DNA of 64,000 nucleotides from Buddleja alternifolia (Eukaryota > Streptophyta > Magnoliopsida > Lamiales > Scrophulariaceae). The DNA lies in NCBI GenBank assembly GCA_019426215.1, contig CM033393.1, positions 14,356,046 to 14,420,045 on the forward strand, written 5' to 3'. The notes below the pieces were generated by a model. That model did not search any database. It had not been told where the DNA came from and saw only the letters and a program-made list of their open reading frames with translations. Each line of letters opens with the position of its first letter. Position 1 is the first letter of the stretch. Shown here piece after piece: positions 1-9,522 of this stretch. Both the position numbers and the translations under genes were made by a program.

Positions 1-3000
1 TCCAAAAAGCAAAAATGGGAGGAAAACGAAACCGTTTGTCTAACCGAGGAGTGCTCCGCCGTCTTACTCAACAAATTGCCTCGCAAGCTCAAGGACCCCG
101 GGAGCCTTACCATACCATGCACTATTGGTCATCTCACTTTTGACAAGGTGCTATGCGATTCGGGGGCAAGTATCAATCTTCTTCCCTATTCTATCTTCAA
201 GAAGCTCGGTCTTGGGACGCCCAAGCCTACATCGATATCATTGCAATTGGCGGACCGTTCAATTAAGCACCCGAAGGGCATCATTGAAGATGTAATTGTG
301 CAAGTGGACAAATTCTACTTCCCGGTAGATTTCGTGGTGCTCGACATGGAAGAGGATGTAGAAGTACCGTTGATTCTAGGGAGACCCTTCCTTGCTACGG
401 GTAAGGCAATCATAGACGTCGCCAATGGTAAGCTAACTCTTCATGTGGGTGATGAGAAGGTTATATTTGACGTATTCAGAGTGCTTAAACATCCATATGA
501 TAATGATTCATGTTTACGCATCGATGCATTTGACACTTTGATTGGTGAGACATTTCAGGAACACATGGTAGATGACCCGCTAGAGGCATGCCTTTTGCAA
601 TCCATGGATGTCGATTCGGCAATTGAGGAGAAGTTGGAAATCGTGTGTGAATTAGAAAAGCAACCTCCTTACCTCGTTATGGGGGTTGAAAAGTTAGAGC
701 GATCGCTCTCGGCTCCTCCTCGCCCTTCCATTGAAGAGGCCCCTATCCTTGAGTTTAAACCGTTGCCTTTACATTTGAAATATGTGTTTTTAAATGATAA
801 TAAGACATTGCCCTTAATTGTCTCATCTTCTTTGACAGGGGCACAAGAGGACCAACTCGTGGGAGTGTTGAAGGCCAACAAGAAAGCTTTCGGGTGGGCA
901 ATTGCGGACATTAAGGGCATTAGCCCAGCTATATGCATGCATAAGATCCTAATGGAGGACTCCACCAAGCCTACACGTCAACCACAAAGGAGGTCTAACC
1001 CACAAATCCAAGAGGTAGTAAAGAAAGAGGTCATTAAGTTACTCGACGCAGGTATAATCTACCCTATCTCTGATAGTGCATGGATAAGTCCTACACATGT
1101 GGTTCCTAAGAAAGGAGGCATAACTGTGATTAAAAATGCAAACAATGAATTGATTCCCACACGTATGCTCACCGGGTGGCGAGTATGCATAGATTATCGT
1201 AAGTTGAATGACGCCACCCGTAAAGACCATTTTCCCCTCCCTTTCATCGACCAAATGCTTGAAAGGTTAGCTGGGCACGATTTTTATTGTTTTCTAGATG
1301 GATACTCCGGCTATAATCAAATTGCCATAGATCCCGAGGACCAAGAGAAAACCACTTTCACTTGTCCCTATGGTACGTTTGCTTATAGACGGATGCCATT
1401 TGGATTGTGCAATGCCCCGGCCACCTTTCAAAGGTGCATGATGGCCATTTTCCATGACATGGTTGAGGAGTTCCTTGAGATTTTTATGGACGATTTTTCT
1501 GTTTTTGGAACATCCTTTGATACATGTCTAGATCATTTGACTCGTGTTTTAAAACGTTGTGAGGAAACCAATCTTGTTTTAAATTGGGAGAAGTGCCATT
1601 TCATGGTACGGGAAGGGATTGTGCTAGGTCACAAGGTCTCTCATAGAGGGATTGAAGTAGACCGAGCCAAGATTGAGGTCATTGAGAAACTTCCCCCTCC
1701 TATCTCGGTTAAGGCCGTGAGGAGTTTCCTTGGGCATGCCGGTTTTTATAGGCGGTTTATTTTGAATTTTTCCAAAATTGCAAAACCATTGTCTAACTTG
1801 CTCATTAAAGATGCACCGTTTGATTTCGACTCTACTTGTATGCAGGCATTCCTAATTTTGAAGGAGCGATTGATATCCGCCCCCATCATGGCACCGCCCG
1901 ATTGGAGCTTACCATTCGAATTGATGTGTGATGCTAGTGACACCGCCGTGGGGGCGGTATTGGGCCAACGAAAGGGAAAGGTATTTCAAACAATTTACTA
2001 TGCTAGTAAAACTCTTAATGAGGCGCAAATGAATTACGCAACCACCGAAAAAGAGTTACTAGCTATAGTATTTGCATTTGATAAATTCCACTCCTATCTC
2101 GTTTTGAACAAGGTGATTGTGTACACCGATCACTCCGCCCTTAAGTATTTACTTGCTAAAAAGGATGCCAAACCTAGACTTATTCGGTGGATTTTGCTTC
2201 TTCAAGAATTTGACATAGAAATCAAGGATAAGAAAGGAGTGGAAAATGTGGTTGCCGACCATTTATCTAGAATAGAGACCCCTACCCCCGAGTGCATGCA
2301 TGATAAACCAATTTGTGAGGAGTTTCCCGATGAGCAATTGTATGCTATACTTCATAACGATACTCCTTGGTATGCCAATTTTGCAAATTATCTTGTCACG
2401 GGAGTTCTTCCTCCGGATATCACTTTTCATCAAAAGAAGAAATTCTTATTTGATGTGAAGCAATATTTGTGGGATGAACCATATCTATTTAAGATTTGTG
2501 CAGATGGCATCATTCGAAGATGTATTCCCGAGGAAGAAATCGCATCGGTTCTAGCTCATTGCCATGACATGTCGGTAGGTGGCCATTTTGGGCCTTCTAA
2601 AACAGTGGCTAAGGTACTCCAATCAGGTTTCTTTTGGCCCACACTCTCTAAAGATGCATTTTTGCATGTCCAATCTTGTGATAGGTGCCAACGCACGGGT
2701 AATATCTCTAAAAGACATGAAATGCCTTTGAATAGCATGCTTGAGTGTGAGTTATTTGATGTTTGGGGTATTGATTTCATGGGACCCTTCCCGAGTTCTT
2801 GTTCCAATAAGTATATTCTTGTTGCAGTAGACTACGTCTCTAAATGGGTTGAAGCCGAGGCTTTGCCCACTAACGATGCTCGGGTGGTTACTCGATTTTT
2901 ACGAAAAAGAATTTTCACTCGTTTTGGAACCCCTAGAGCTATCGTTAGTGACGGGGGCACCCATTTTTGCAACAAGCAATTCGAACACTTATTGAACAAG

Positions 3001-3651
3001 TATGGGGTAAGGCATAAGATTTCAACTCCCTACCACCCTCAAACGAGTGGACAAGTGGAGGTGTCTAATAGGGAGATTAAACGCATTCTTGAAAAAACGG
3101 TCAATGCATCTCGAAAAGATTGGTCTCTAAAATTAGATGACGCCTTATGGGCTTATAGGACCGCGTTTAAAACCCCGATTGGCATGTCCCCGTATCGCCT
3201 CGTTTTTGGTAAAGCATGTCACCTACTGGTTGAGCTTGAGCATCGTGCTTATTGGGCTACTAAATTTCTAAATTTTGACTCCACACTTATAGGTACAAAT
3301 CGGTTGCTCCAATTGCATGAGCTCGAGGAATGGCGCCACCAAGCTTATGAGAATGCAAAACTTTACAAGGAACGAACAAAAACGTGGCACGACAAGCACA
3401 TCATTTCCCGCGAGTTTCATGAAGGCGAGAGAGTTCTCCTCTACAATTCTCGACTCCGACTTTTTCCCGGGAAACTTAAGTCACGGTGGTCGGGTCCATT
3501 CTTGATTTCCCATGTCTATCCATCGGGTGCCGTCAAGCTCACAACGGACAAAGGGCAAACGTTCTTGACCAATGCTCAACGATTAAAACCGTATATCGGA
3601 ACTGATGAACCGAGGGACAAAGTGTTCCTCCTTCTCCGAGATCCTCCATAA
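1..3651 (+). CDS. pol: Athila polyprotein: protease, RT, RNase H, integrase (5' end outside window)
   Basis: This polyprotein copies element RNA into DNA and inserts it. The frame is open from base 1, so the start is off-window. Numbering from the codon at 76, the aspartic protease active site DSGAS is at residues 28-32. RT has GYSGYNQ near 408 and the catalytic FMDD at about 470, a variant of the usual YMDD. RNase H follows with CDASD near 620. The integrase zinc finger (GGHFG, then CDRCQ) is near 835-875, and the catalytic core starts with GIDFMGP near 900. A C-terminal domain runs to the stop at 3651. About 1,190 codons contain no stop or frameshift, so it looks recently functional. The protein is very close to that of Athila-3, except that it keeps the C-terminal tail lost there. 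Confidence 0.95.
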   Translation, partial: SKKQKWEENETVCLTEECSAVLLNKLPRKLKDPGSLTIPCTIGHLTFDKVLCDSGASINLLPYSIFKKLGLGTPKPTSISLQLADRSIKHPKGIIEDVIVQVDKFYFPVDFVVLDMEEDVEVPLILGRPFLATGKAIIDVANGKLTLHVGDEKVIFDVFRVLKHPYDNDSCLRIDAFDTLIGETFQEHMVDDPLEACLLQSMDVDSAIEEKLEIVCELEKQPPYLVMGVEKLERSLSAPPRPSIEEAPILEFKPLPLHLKYVFLNDNKTLPLIVSSSLTGAQEDQLVGVLKANKKAFGWAIADIKGISPAICMHKILMEDSTKPTRQPQRRSNPQIQEVVKKEVIKLLDAGIIYPISDSAWISPTHVVPKKGGITVIKNANNELIPTRMLTGWRVCIDYRKLNDATRKDHFPLPFIDQMLERLAGHDFYCFLDGYSGYNQIAIDPEDQEKTTFTCPYGTFAYRRMPFGLCNAPATFQRCMMAIFHDMVEEFLEIFMDDFSVFGTSFDTCLDHLTRVLKRCEETNLVLNWEKCHFMVREGIVLGHKVSHRGIEVDRAKIEVIEKLPPPISVKAVRSFLGHAGFYRRFILNFSKIAKPLSNLLIKDAPFDFDSTCMQAFLILKERLISAPIMAPPDWSLPFELMCDASDTAVGAVLGQRKGKVFQTIYYASKTLNEAQMNYATTEKELLAIVFAFDKFHSYLVLNKVIVYTDHSALKYLLAKKDAKPRLIRWILLLQEFDIEIKDKKGVENVVADHLSRIETPTPECMHDKPICEEFPDEQLYAILHNDTPWYANFANYLVTGVLPPDITFHQKKKFLFDVKQYLWDEPYLFKICADGIIRRCIPEEEIASVLAHCHDMSVGGHFGPSKTVAKVLQSGFFWPTLSKDAFLHVQSCDRCQRTGNISKRHEMPLNSMLECELFDVWGIDFMGPFPSSCSNKYILVAVDYVSKWVEAEALPTNDARVVTRFLRKRIFTRFGTPRAIVSDGGTHFCNKQFEHLLNKYGVRHKISTPYHPQTSGQVEVSNREIKRILEKTVNASRKDWSLKLDDALWAYRTAFKTPIGMSPYRLVFGKACHLLVELEHRAYWATKFLNFDSTLIGTNRLLQLHELEEWRHQAYENAKLYKERTKTWHDKHIISREFHEGERVLLYNSRLRLFPGKLKSRWSGPFLISHVYPSGAVKLTTDKGQTFLTNAQRLKPYIGTDEPRDKVFLLLRDPP

Positions 3652-3811
3652 TTCTTTGTCCCGAGTCGAGCTAACGACTATAAATTAGCGCTTCTTGGGA
3701 GGCAACCCAAGCTTTGTTTTCATTTTTTTTTTGTCTCGTTTGTGTTTGTTTGTGTTGAGCCTTTTCTTTTTCTTATTTTTCCCAGGAAATGGATTTCAAA
3801 ATGGTCTACTG

Positions 3812-4037
3812 GCCACGCCTAGGCGCCGTATCAGCCACGCCTAGGCGCTGTTCAGCCCAGTTCACAACATTTCCCCTGTTAACCGCGCCCCAGCGCGGCC
3901 AAGTCCACGCCTAGGCGCCGATCTCACCGCGCCCGAGCGCCGAATATCCCACGCCCAGGTGTGGACAGCAGTAGCATTTCAATTGGACTTGAAGCTCACG
4001 GCGCCTAGGCGCCGTCATACGCGCGCCTAGGCGCCGC
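3812..4037. repeat. Array of imperfect GCGCCTAGGCGC palindromes before the env-like ORF
   Basis: Eight GC-rich units of the type CACGCCTAGGCGCCG begin near 3813, 3835, 3883, 3906, 3927, 3949, 3999 and 4021. Adjacent units are 21-23 bp apart. Each core is a near-perfect palindrome (GGCGCCTAGGCGCC in the best copies). The array stands out from AT-richer surroundings and ends just before TATAAAAG. The same kind of array is in this element's LTR. Confidence 0.85.
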
Positions 4038-4042
4038 TCAGG

Positions 4043-4050
4043 TATAAAAG
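4043..4050 (+). promoter_or_regulatory. TATA box of a candidate internal promoter for the env-like ORF
   Basis: TATAAAAG lies 6 bp after the last palindrome unit. It is followed by a CT-rich, 5'UTR-like stretch (4080-4200). A possible leader intron has a donor at AAG|GTTAGT (about 4256) and an acceptor after TGCTTCAG (about 4570), before the ATG at 4656. That the promoter is active is inference from sequence only. Confidence 0.55.
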
Positions 4051-4655
4051 ACCCTCTTTTGTCACAATTAGGTCAACTTCACATCATCATCTCCATCTCT
4101 CTCTCGATTTCCGCCGCCGACCACCACCTCTCCGCCGATTCCTGCCAATTTCACTGTTATTTCTGCCGCCGTTTCACCGCCGAAACAGCTACCTTCTCTC
4201 TCCGAGCTTTGTGGGTCACGGGTAATCGCTGATTTGTGTAATTTTGGACCACAAGGTTAGTAATTGGCTTGCCCTTACCTGAATTTCTGCATATTTCGGC
4301 CGTGTGGGGCCTTATTGTTGTTGTCATTGGCTATTTTTATCTCGTTATGGCCGGATTTCAGTGATTAAGTGTGGTTGGAATTGCGTATTGGAGTTTAACT
4401 CGGAAATTTGGGGGTTCTTGTTGATTTGTGCGAAATTTGGGGGTAATTTCAGTTGGGTCTAGTGCATTTTGTCCATTGCTTGATTCCGATAGTTGACTTT
4501 TCGTTTGCTGCATAAAGAGCCGTCCTTTTGTTTAGCAATTGTGGGTTGAGATTATTTGTCCTGCTTCAGTTGAGCCGTTGTTGGATTCGGGTTGTTACGA
4601 TTGTTGGTGTTTGGGGTTGTTGTTGTGTACCGTTACGCCGCTAAGATTTCGGAAA

Positions 4656-5945
4656 ATGCCTAACACATCCTCGAAACAAACCAAGTGAAAAAAGAAGGTC
4701 GGGGAGGGCTCTTCTAATGTTCACGAGCCCACCATCGAGCTCCCTCCTCTAGCCAGCCGGTTCTCGTACCCGGGCGTGGTAAAACTCTACCATGCCATTC
4801 AAGGGCGGATGCTTATGAAAGAAAAGCCCTACGATATCCAAGGATGGGCTTCCCTAAACAACCTCATGGAGTTCCATCATCTCACGTGCTTCCGGGGACC
4901 ACTTGAACCCATTCGAGTTCCGTGGGTTCTCGAATTTTTCAGTGCCGGGGCGTTTTCTAGTATTGGGAGGACGGCGAGCAGTTTTAGCAACCACACGGAT
5001 TCAGTCTCTTTTCGGAATGTGTCAGTCCGCTTTGATGTTCCGGATATCAGTGCATGCCTCAGGTTACCCGTCCCTGAGTAGTGTGAGTATCAGCAAGCTC
5101 GCACCAATTTTACTGTGCCCTTGGAAGCAATTTTGGGGGTGATTGCTATACCCGGCATGACATGGCCGGAGCGGAATGCACACTTGGCCCGTCGTTTTCT
5201 CCTTCCCGAGGCCGCCTTCTGGCTCGAATTCATACGCTTCAATCTTATCCCGAGTGGCAACCGTTCCGAGGCGAACAAGGAGAGGTGTTTACTCATCTTC
5301 TGCATTATGACCCGGAAGACAATTAACTTCGCGGGGGTGATTCACCGGACGCTACTCGGGCACATGAGGAAGTTGGGCCTTGAGTTGACACATTTGATCC
5401 ACCCGACCGAGCAGAAAAGGAAGCGTGGGGATCCTAATATATCGAAGAAGAGCCATATGATATTCCCCTCGCTGATTACAGCTCCTTGCTCGACCGCAAG
5501 GGTTAAGGTCTTCCCGACCGAGGGCACAGAATTGGCTGGCACGCTTTTCTCTTTTTTCGAGACCATCACCTCTGCTCCCCCGACCTCCACTACTAGGCCT
5601 CGCCCGCAGTCGACATCTACTCGGACGACCGGAACGATGGATATGGACTCTTTGATGGGCGCAATGGATCAAATGCGCGTCCATTTTGATCAGCGGATGA
5701 GCCGTTTTGAGGACATGATCCGGGCTAGCTGTGCGTACACCCGTCAGGTCGCGATGGCTCAGGATGCTTTTATGGGACGTGGCCCCTTTGTGTACCCCGA
5801 CCCTCCGGACTTCCCTCCCTACTCCGACCCTCCTCCGTATGATATGATTGATGTGGATGATTTAGTGGGGCGGGCCGAGGATGAGCCTTTACAGGGCGGT
5901 GGAGATGATGGTGATGATGAGTTGGACGCCTTGTTTGGCGATTAG
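4656..5945 (+). pseudogene. Athila env-like / plant-transposon-protein ORF, two in-frame stops
   Basis: One frame runs from ATG 4656 to the stop at 5943-5945, about 430 codons, and is broken by TGA at 4686-4688 and TAG at 5079-5081. A basic stretch near the N-terminus (TK, stop, KKKV) suggests a nuclear targeting signal before the mutation. The middle (about 5115-5560) resembles the plant family called putative plant transposon protein, with EANKERCLLIFCIM and FPSLITAP blocks. The C-terminus is proline-rich and then acidic (DDGDDELDALFGD). I see no signal peptide or membrane segment, so the traditional envelope label is doubtful and the function is unknown. Athila-2 and Athila-3 lack this ORF. 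Confidence 0.75.
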
Positions 5946-7637
5946 ACCTATTTTGTATCTATTTTCTGTCCTTTTTGTCGTTAGATGTTTGTTCTGGTGT
6001 TGTTGTTTTGTGGATATTGTGTTAGTTGTTTCCCTTTATATTTTCGATGCATGCTTGATCATTTGTTCCTCTATATTGTGTTGCATGCTTGGTTTTGTTG
6101 CTTTCTCTTTTCGATATATGTGATGCTTTCCCGTTTCGTATGGTTGCACATTTTCACTTTGCAGTGGATACCCGCGTGTGAGATTTTCTTTCTTCCGAGT
6201 AGCTGTTGCCAAACTTTGGACAGACTCTGATTGGACAACTCGGGTTTGCTTTTCAGCATCCCATTATGGTGACGTGTACTCTCCTCTCTTATTTTCGAAC
6301 ATTGGGGACAATGTTTGTTCCAAGTTTGGGGGGGTTTATAATCGATCCATTATTGTCATGTTTATTTATGCTCTATATTCTGTCCAAGTTTGGGGGGGGG
6401 GGGCGGAGACAGTTGTATCTCTACAGGGATAATGTGTTTTTTTTTTAAGCATCTTAAATTTTTTTTTTGTAGGATTGCAAACCCTTCAATTAACGCATTG
6501 AGAGTGATTAAGTTAAATCAATGGCATCTTTTCTCTATCAATTTGGACTTAAATGAACTATACACATTGTTTCCTTGCTCAAGGGACCCTAAACGAGATT
6601 AAATTGTCCCTAAGATGATTCACATGCGCACATAAGTCGAGGGTAGAGGAGTTGAGTGGATACCCATTTTGAAACACTTAAAGGCTTGATCCTTGAAATA
6701 TCAACTTAGATGTTTCACATGTGTTATGAGTTGAGAAAGTCTTTGTTTGCTTAGAAAGAATAAAAGAGGTTGAACATTGGTATGACTGAAAAAGTCAGGC
6801 TTAATAGATACTGGGGGCGAAGAGCACCATGGCTAGAATACTGTACTATTAAGCTAATTTGAGATAAGCTCAAGCCAATGCAAGTGTTAAGTGAATAAGG
6901 ACCTAGTTTGGTTTTGTGGCCTTTGACACTCGAGCGATTAAGCCCTTAGGGGTGTCTCTACACTTAATACCCTAAAACCGTCCGGTTTAGGAGTTATTGG
7001 CTCAAAGCTCGTTACAAGGGTGTCATAGAAAGCCTAAGAGAACCGAACATTGCACATGGTCTAGCCTCTAATGTTGTGAGTTGAAATTTGCATAAGTTAA
7101 AGCCCAAAGTTGATAAATTGATGAAATTTTAAGTGATTATGAAGTTTTCCTCAATTCTCATGCCGTGTGATTACTCGAAAGTCGATAAAATATGGGATTA
7201 ATGCTTGAAAAGTGGTAAGAATGCCACTCGATTATAATACCTTAGACTTCTCACTCTACACCCTTAGGATGGTCTTTTCAAAATTGAGGCGTAACATGAG
7301 CAAGTATGTGACGTGTATATATATATAACCTTGAGCTTAAATAGACGAATTCATGCCATTGCTTTGTTATTAATCACATTGATTTGGGTTGATTGAGTGT
7401 GGTGGAAAATCCTTCGATTTTGTGGGTATATCATATGCAAACCCTCACGAGACTATAACTCGTCCTTTGAGGTAACTCAAGGGTTCAAAGGCTTGTTGCA
7501 TTCGCTAAATGCAACCGTGTCCTCCACGAAAGTGAGTTAGGTAGTTTTTCGTTTTTTCTCTTTTTCTTTTTATTTCTCCCGTGTTTAATGATGTTTTTTC
7601 TAACCTATAGCTTATCGCTCGAGGACGAGCAATTGAT
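5946..7637 (+). other. Athila-1 non-coding 3' region with internal PPT-like tracts and hairpins
   Basis: No credible gene is present. Two PPT-like tracts (CCAAGTTTGGGGGGG) lie near 6321-6338 and 6383-6402. The first is preceded by the short hairpin AACATTG/CAATGTT near 6299. The rest (6460-7600) is alignable by eye with Athila-2 (28910-30200) and Athila-3 (54810-56110), which suggests functional constraint or recent common descent. A structured segment lies at 7460-7515. Confidence 0.7.
7495..7515 (+). other. Conserved RNA hairpin upstream of the Athila polypurine tract
   Basis: GTTGCATT and AATGCAAC pair around a CGCTA loop. The counterpart in Athila-2 (29026-29044, minus sense) is identical in the stem. 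The one in Athila-3 (54912-54930) has an A-U pair replaced by C-G. A second foldable stretch (CCTTTGA...TTCAAAGG) lies immediately upstream. Confidence 0.55.
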
Positions 7638-7651
7638 AAGTTTGGGGGGGT
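7638..7651 (+). promoter_or_regulatory. Polypurine tract of Athila-1
   Basis: AAGTTTGGGGGGGT directly precedes the 3' LTR start TGATAAGAGG. This is the expected site for priming plus-strand DNA. Confidence 0.85.
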
Positions 7652-9007
7652 TGATAAGAGGCGTTTTTACGTGTTTTTAAGCCTATGATCTGATATTGTT
7701 GGAGTTATTTATTGCCTAAATCATGCCACAGTTGCGTTTAATTGGGGTGTTAAGTGATTTCAGGTGATAAACGAGAGCACACGAAGAAAAAGGCGAAAAA
7801 ACGGTGCACGACACTTTTTGAAGCCTGTCGACCACGCCCAGGCGCCGATCAAGAACAACAAACTTGATCCCTGTTGACCGCGCCTCGGCGCCGCACTACC
7901 CGCGCCTAGGCGCCGTTATACCCGCGCCCGAGCGCCGTACTATCCACGCATGGGCGCCGCCGGACTTCTCTCCCAAGAAAAGTATGCCACGTAGGCCGTG
8001 CCTAGGCGCCGTATTTCCCGCGCCTAGGCGCCGGCGTAACCGTTTTTCAATTGTTTAAAAGCCAAATTTCAGATTGAAATGGGGGTTCGAAAATCTAGGA
8101 ATTGGAGACACTTTGCTGGGTTTTTGAGCCACAATTTCATCAACAATTGAAGGGGAAAAAGGGGGATTGAGCTAGAGATTGAAGCTACAAGCAAGGATTC
8201 ATCATCATTCAAGACTTAGGGAGTTTCTTTTGCATTTCATTTACATGTTTATGTTAATAACTATGTATATGATTGTTTTAGACCTTCTTGAGCTATTGAA
8301 TATGAGCTAATCTTGTAGAACTAAGGCCATGTGAAGGCCTAATTTACAAATCATTATATGTGAAGTTAATTTTTGTATTAATTCTCCTATTGCTTTGTGT
8401 GTTGATTTTGTGCTTTTATTCCAATCATGTGTTTGATCACCATATGCTTGCAATTGTGCCTAATCTAGTCATTCGAGAGAAGATAGGTTAGGGTTCAAAG
8501 AAATCAACACATCATCCGAAACTAATGTGGAATTGCTCCTAGAAATAGGTAAAGATTTCCCGATGCTGTTAGCCGGATTTATCCGGGGAAGCTCTAGAAC
8601 GTTAATGCGTGGTTATTGATTAGATTCTCGGATAGACATATTTAGAGAACCGTCAATCAATCATAGGATTGTTATGTGCCGAGACATCGGGTAATAGTTA
8701 ATTAAGGAGTTTCCACCAAAGCAATAGGAGTCTAATAATTCGAAGAGTAGCTCGCGTATATTGATGCGTAGATTAGGTTGTAGCATGTGCCTTAGTCGTT
8801 TATCGCTCTTGAGTTTTAATCTATAGTCTGTTTCTCTTTGTTCTTCGCTTGTTTCTCGTTATAGTGCAATTTACTTTCGTCCATTTTCATTAATCAAAAG
8901 CTAAAAATCCAAGTCCTTGAGGTTCGACAACCCGGACTTTTTGTCCACTTTATTACTACCGCGACTAGTACACTTGCTATTAAAGCACGTTAAGTATTAG
9001 CGTGTCA
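7652..9007 (+). repeat. 3' LTR of Athila-1
   Basis: The LTR is 1356 bp, begins TGATAAGAGG and ends AGCGTGTCA. It is homologous over its length to the 1360 bp LTR of Athila-2 (33215-34574, inverted). Its U3-like part carries the palindrome array at 7831-8034, followed by the TATA-like TTTAAAAG near 8054. The right neighbour is Angela-A gag sequence. Confidence 0.92.
7831..8034. repeat. Palindrome array in the Athila-1 LTR
   Basis: Seven units resembling CGCGCCTAGGCGCCG start near 7833, 7878, 7900, 7922, 7945, 7995 and 8018, with adjacent spacing of 21-23 bp. The array sits just upstream of the TATA-like box, as the array at 3812-4037 does for the env-like ORF. Confidence 0.85.
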
Positions 9008-9522
9008 ATCATTGATATCAAAGTTCATGACGAAGTAGTAGAAGGAGTCAAGGAGCGATTGTAAGATGAGATCAACTTGAAGATGAATATCCATATAGAA
9101 ATGCATTGACCAAAATCTTTCCATTAGGGTCATCATCATGAGAACACGGTCTCCCACATTCTCTTCCTCTCTCATCCTCGCTCTGAAGAGTTCTTTTGAT
9201 ATAAAATATCCTACGGTCCTACCGTGCTCTCCAAACATTTCTTCCAGGTGAAGAATTATGTCCCTTGCATTGCTCATTGTGTCATGTGAACTTTGCAGCT
9301 CACTACCCATTGAGCAAAGAATGTATCCTCTAGCTTTGTAATTGTCACAAGTCCAATTAAAGTGAGCCAGTTGAACCTCTTCATCCTCATTCCTCTCAGG
9401 AATTACATGACGATTTGTTTCCAACACATATTCAATCGACTCTTCACTCAGGACATTCCTTAAGATCGCGAGCATTGTATATAGTTGGGACCAGTCAGAA
9501 CATTTCTTTCGAGTAATTTCAT
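9008..9522 (-). pseudogene. gag: Angela-A gag fragment (UBN2-type), frameshifted and cut by Athila-1
   Basis: This is the N-terminal half of a Ty1/copia capsid protein of the Angela type. The likely start is the ATG at 9522. The hallmark LTGPNYIQ follows in that frame, and a frameshift near 9478 moves coding to the frame beginning MLAIL. Recognisable blocks include ARGYILCSMGSELQ, LEEMFGEHGR and VDLILQSLLDSFYYF. The coding sequence stops where the Athila-1 LTR was inserted. Zinc knuckle and pol should lie to the left, outside the window. Confidence 0.85.

Larger units (their letters stand above)
1..9007 (+). mobile_element. Athila-1: Ty3/gypsy Athila-type LTR retrotransposon, 3' part
   Basis: The element enters from the left edge of the window already inside its polyprotein. 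In order it holds protease, reverse transcriptase, RNase H and integrase, a broken env-like ORF, about 1.7 kb of non-coding 3' sequence, a polypurine tract and a complete 3' LTR. The Athila assignment rests on the polyprotein motifs, on the long ORF after integrase, and on LTR similarity to Athila-2, which has a tRNA-Asp primer site. The right end abuts the gag of Angela-A, so it inserted into that element. The 5' LTR, primer site and gag lie outside the window, so the TSD cannot be checked. Confidence 0.93.

Noticed and set aside
7831..8034. Regular GC-rich repeats, considered as a CRISPR array
   Set aside because: Period is only about 22 bp with no constant spacers, the units are palindromic and degenerate, and the context is a plant LTR.
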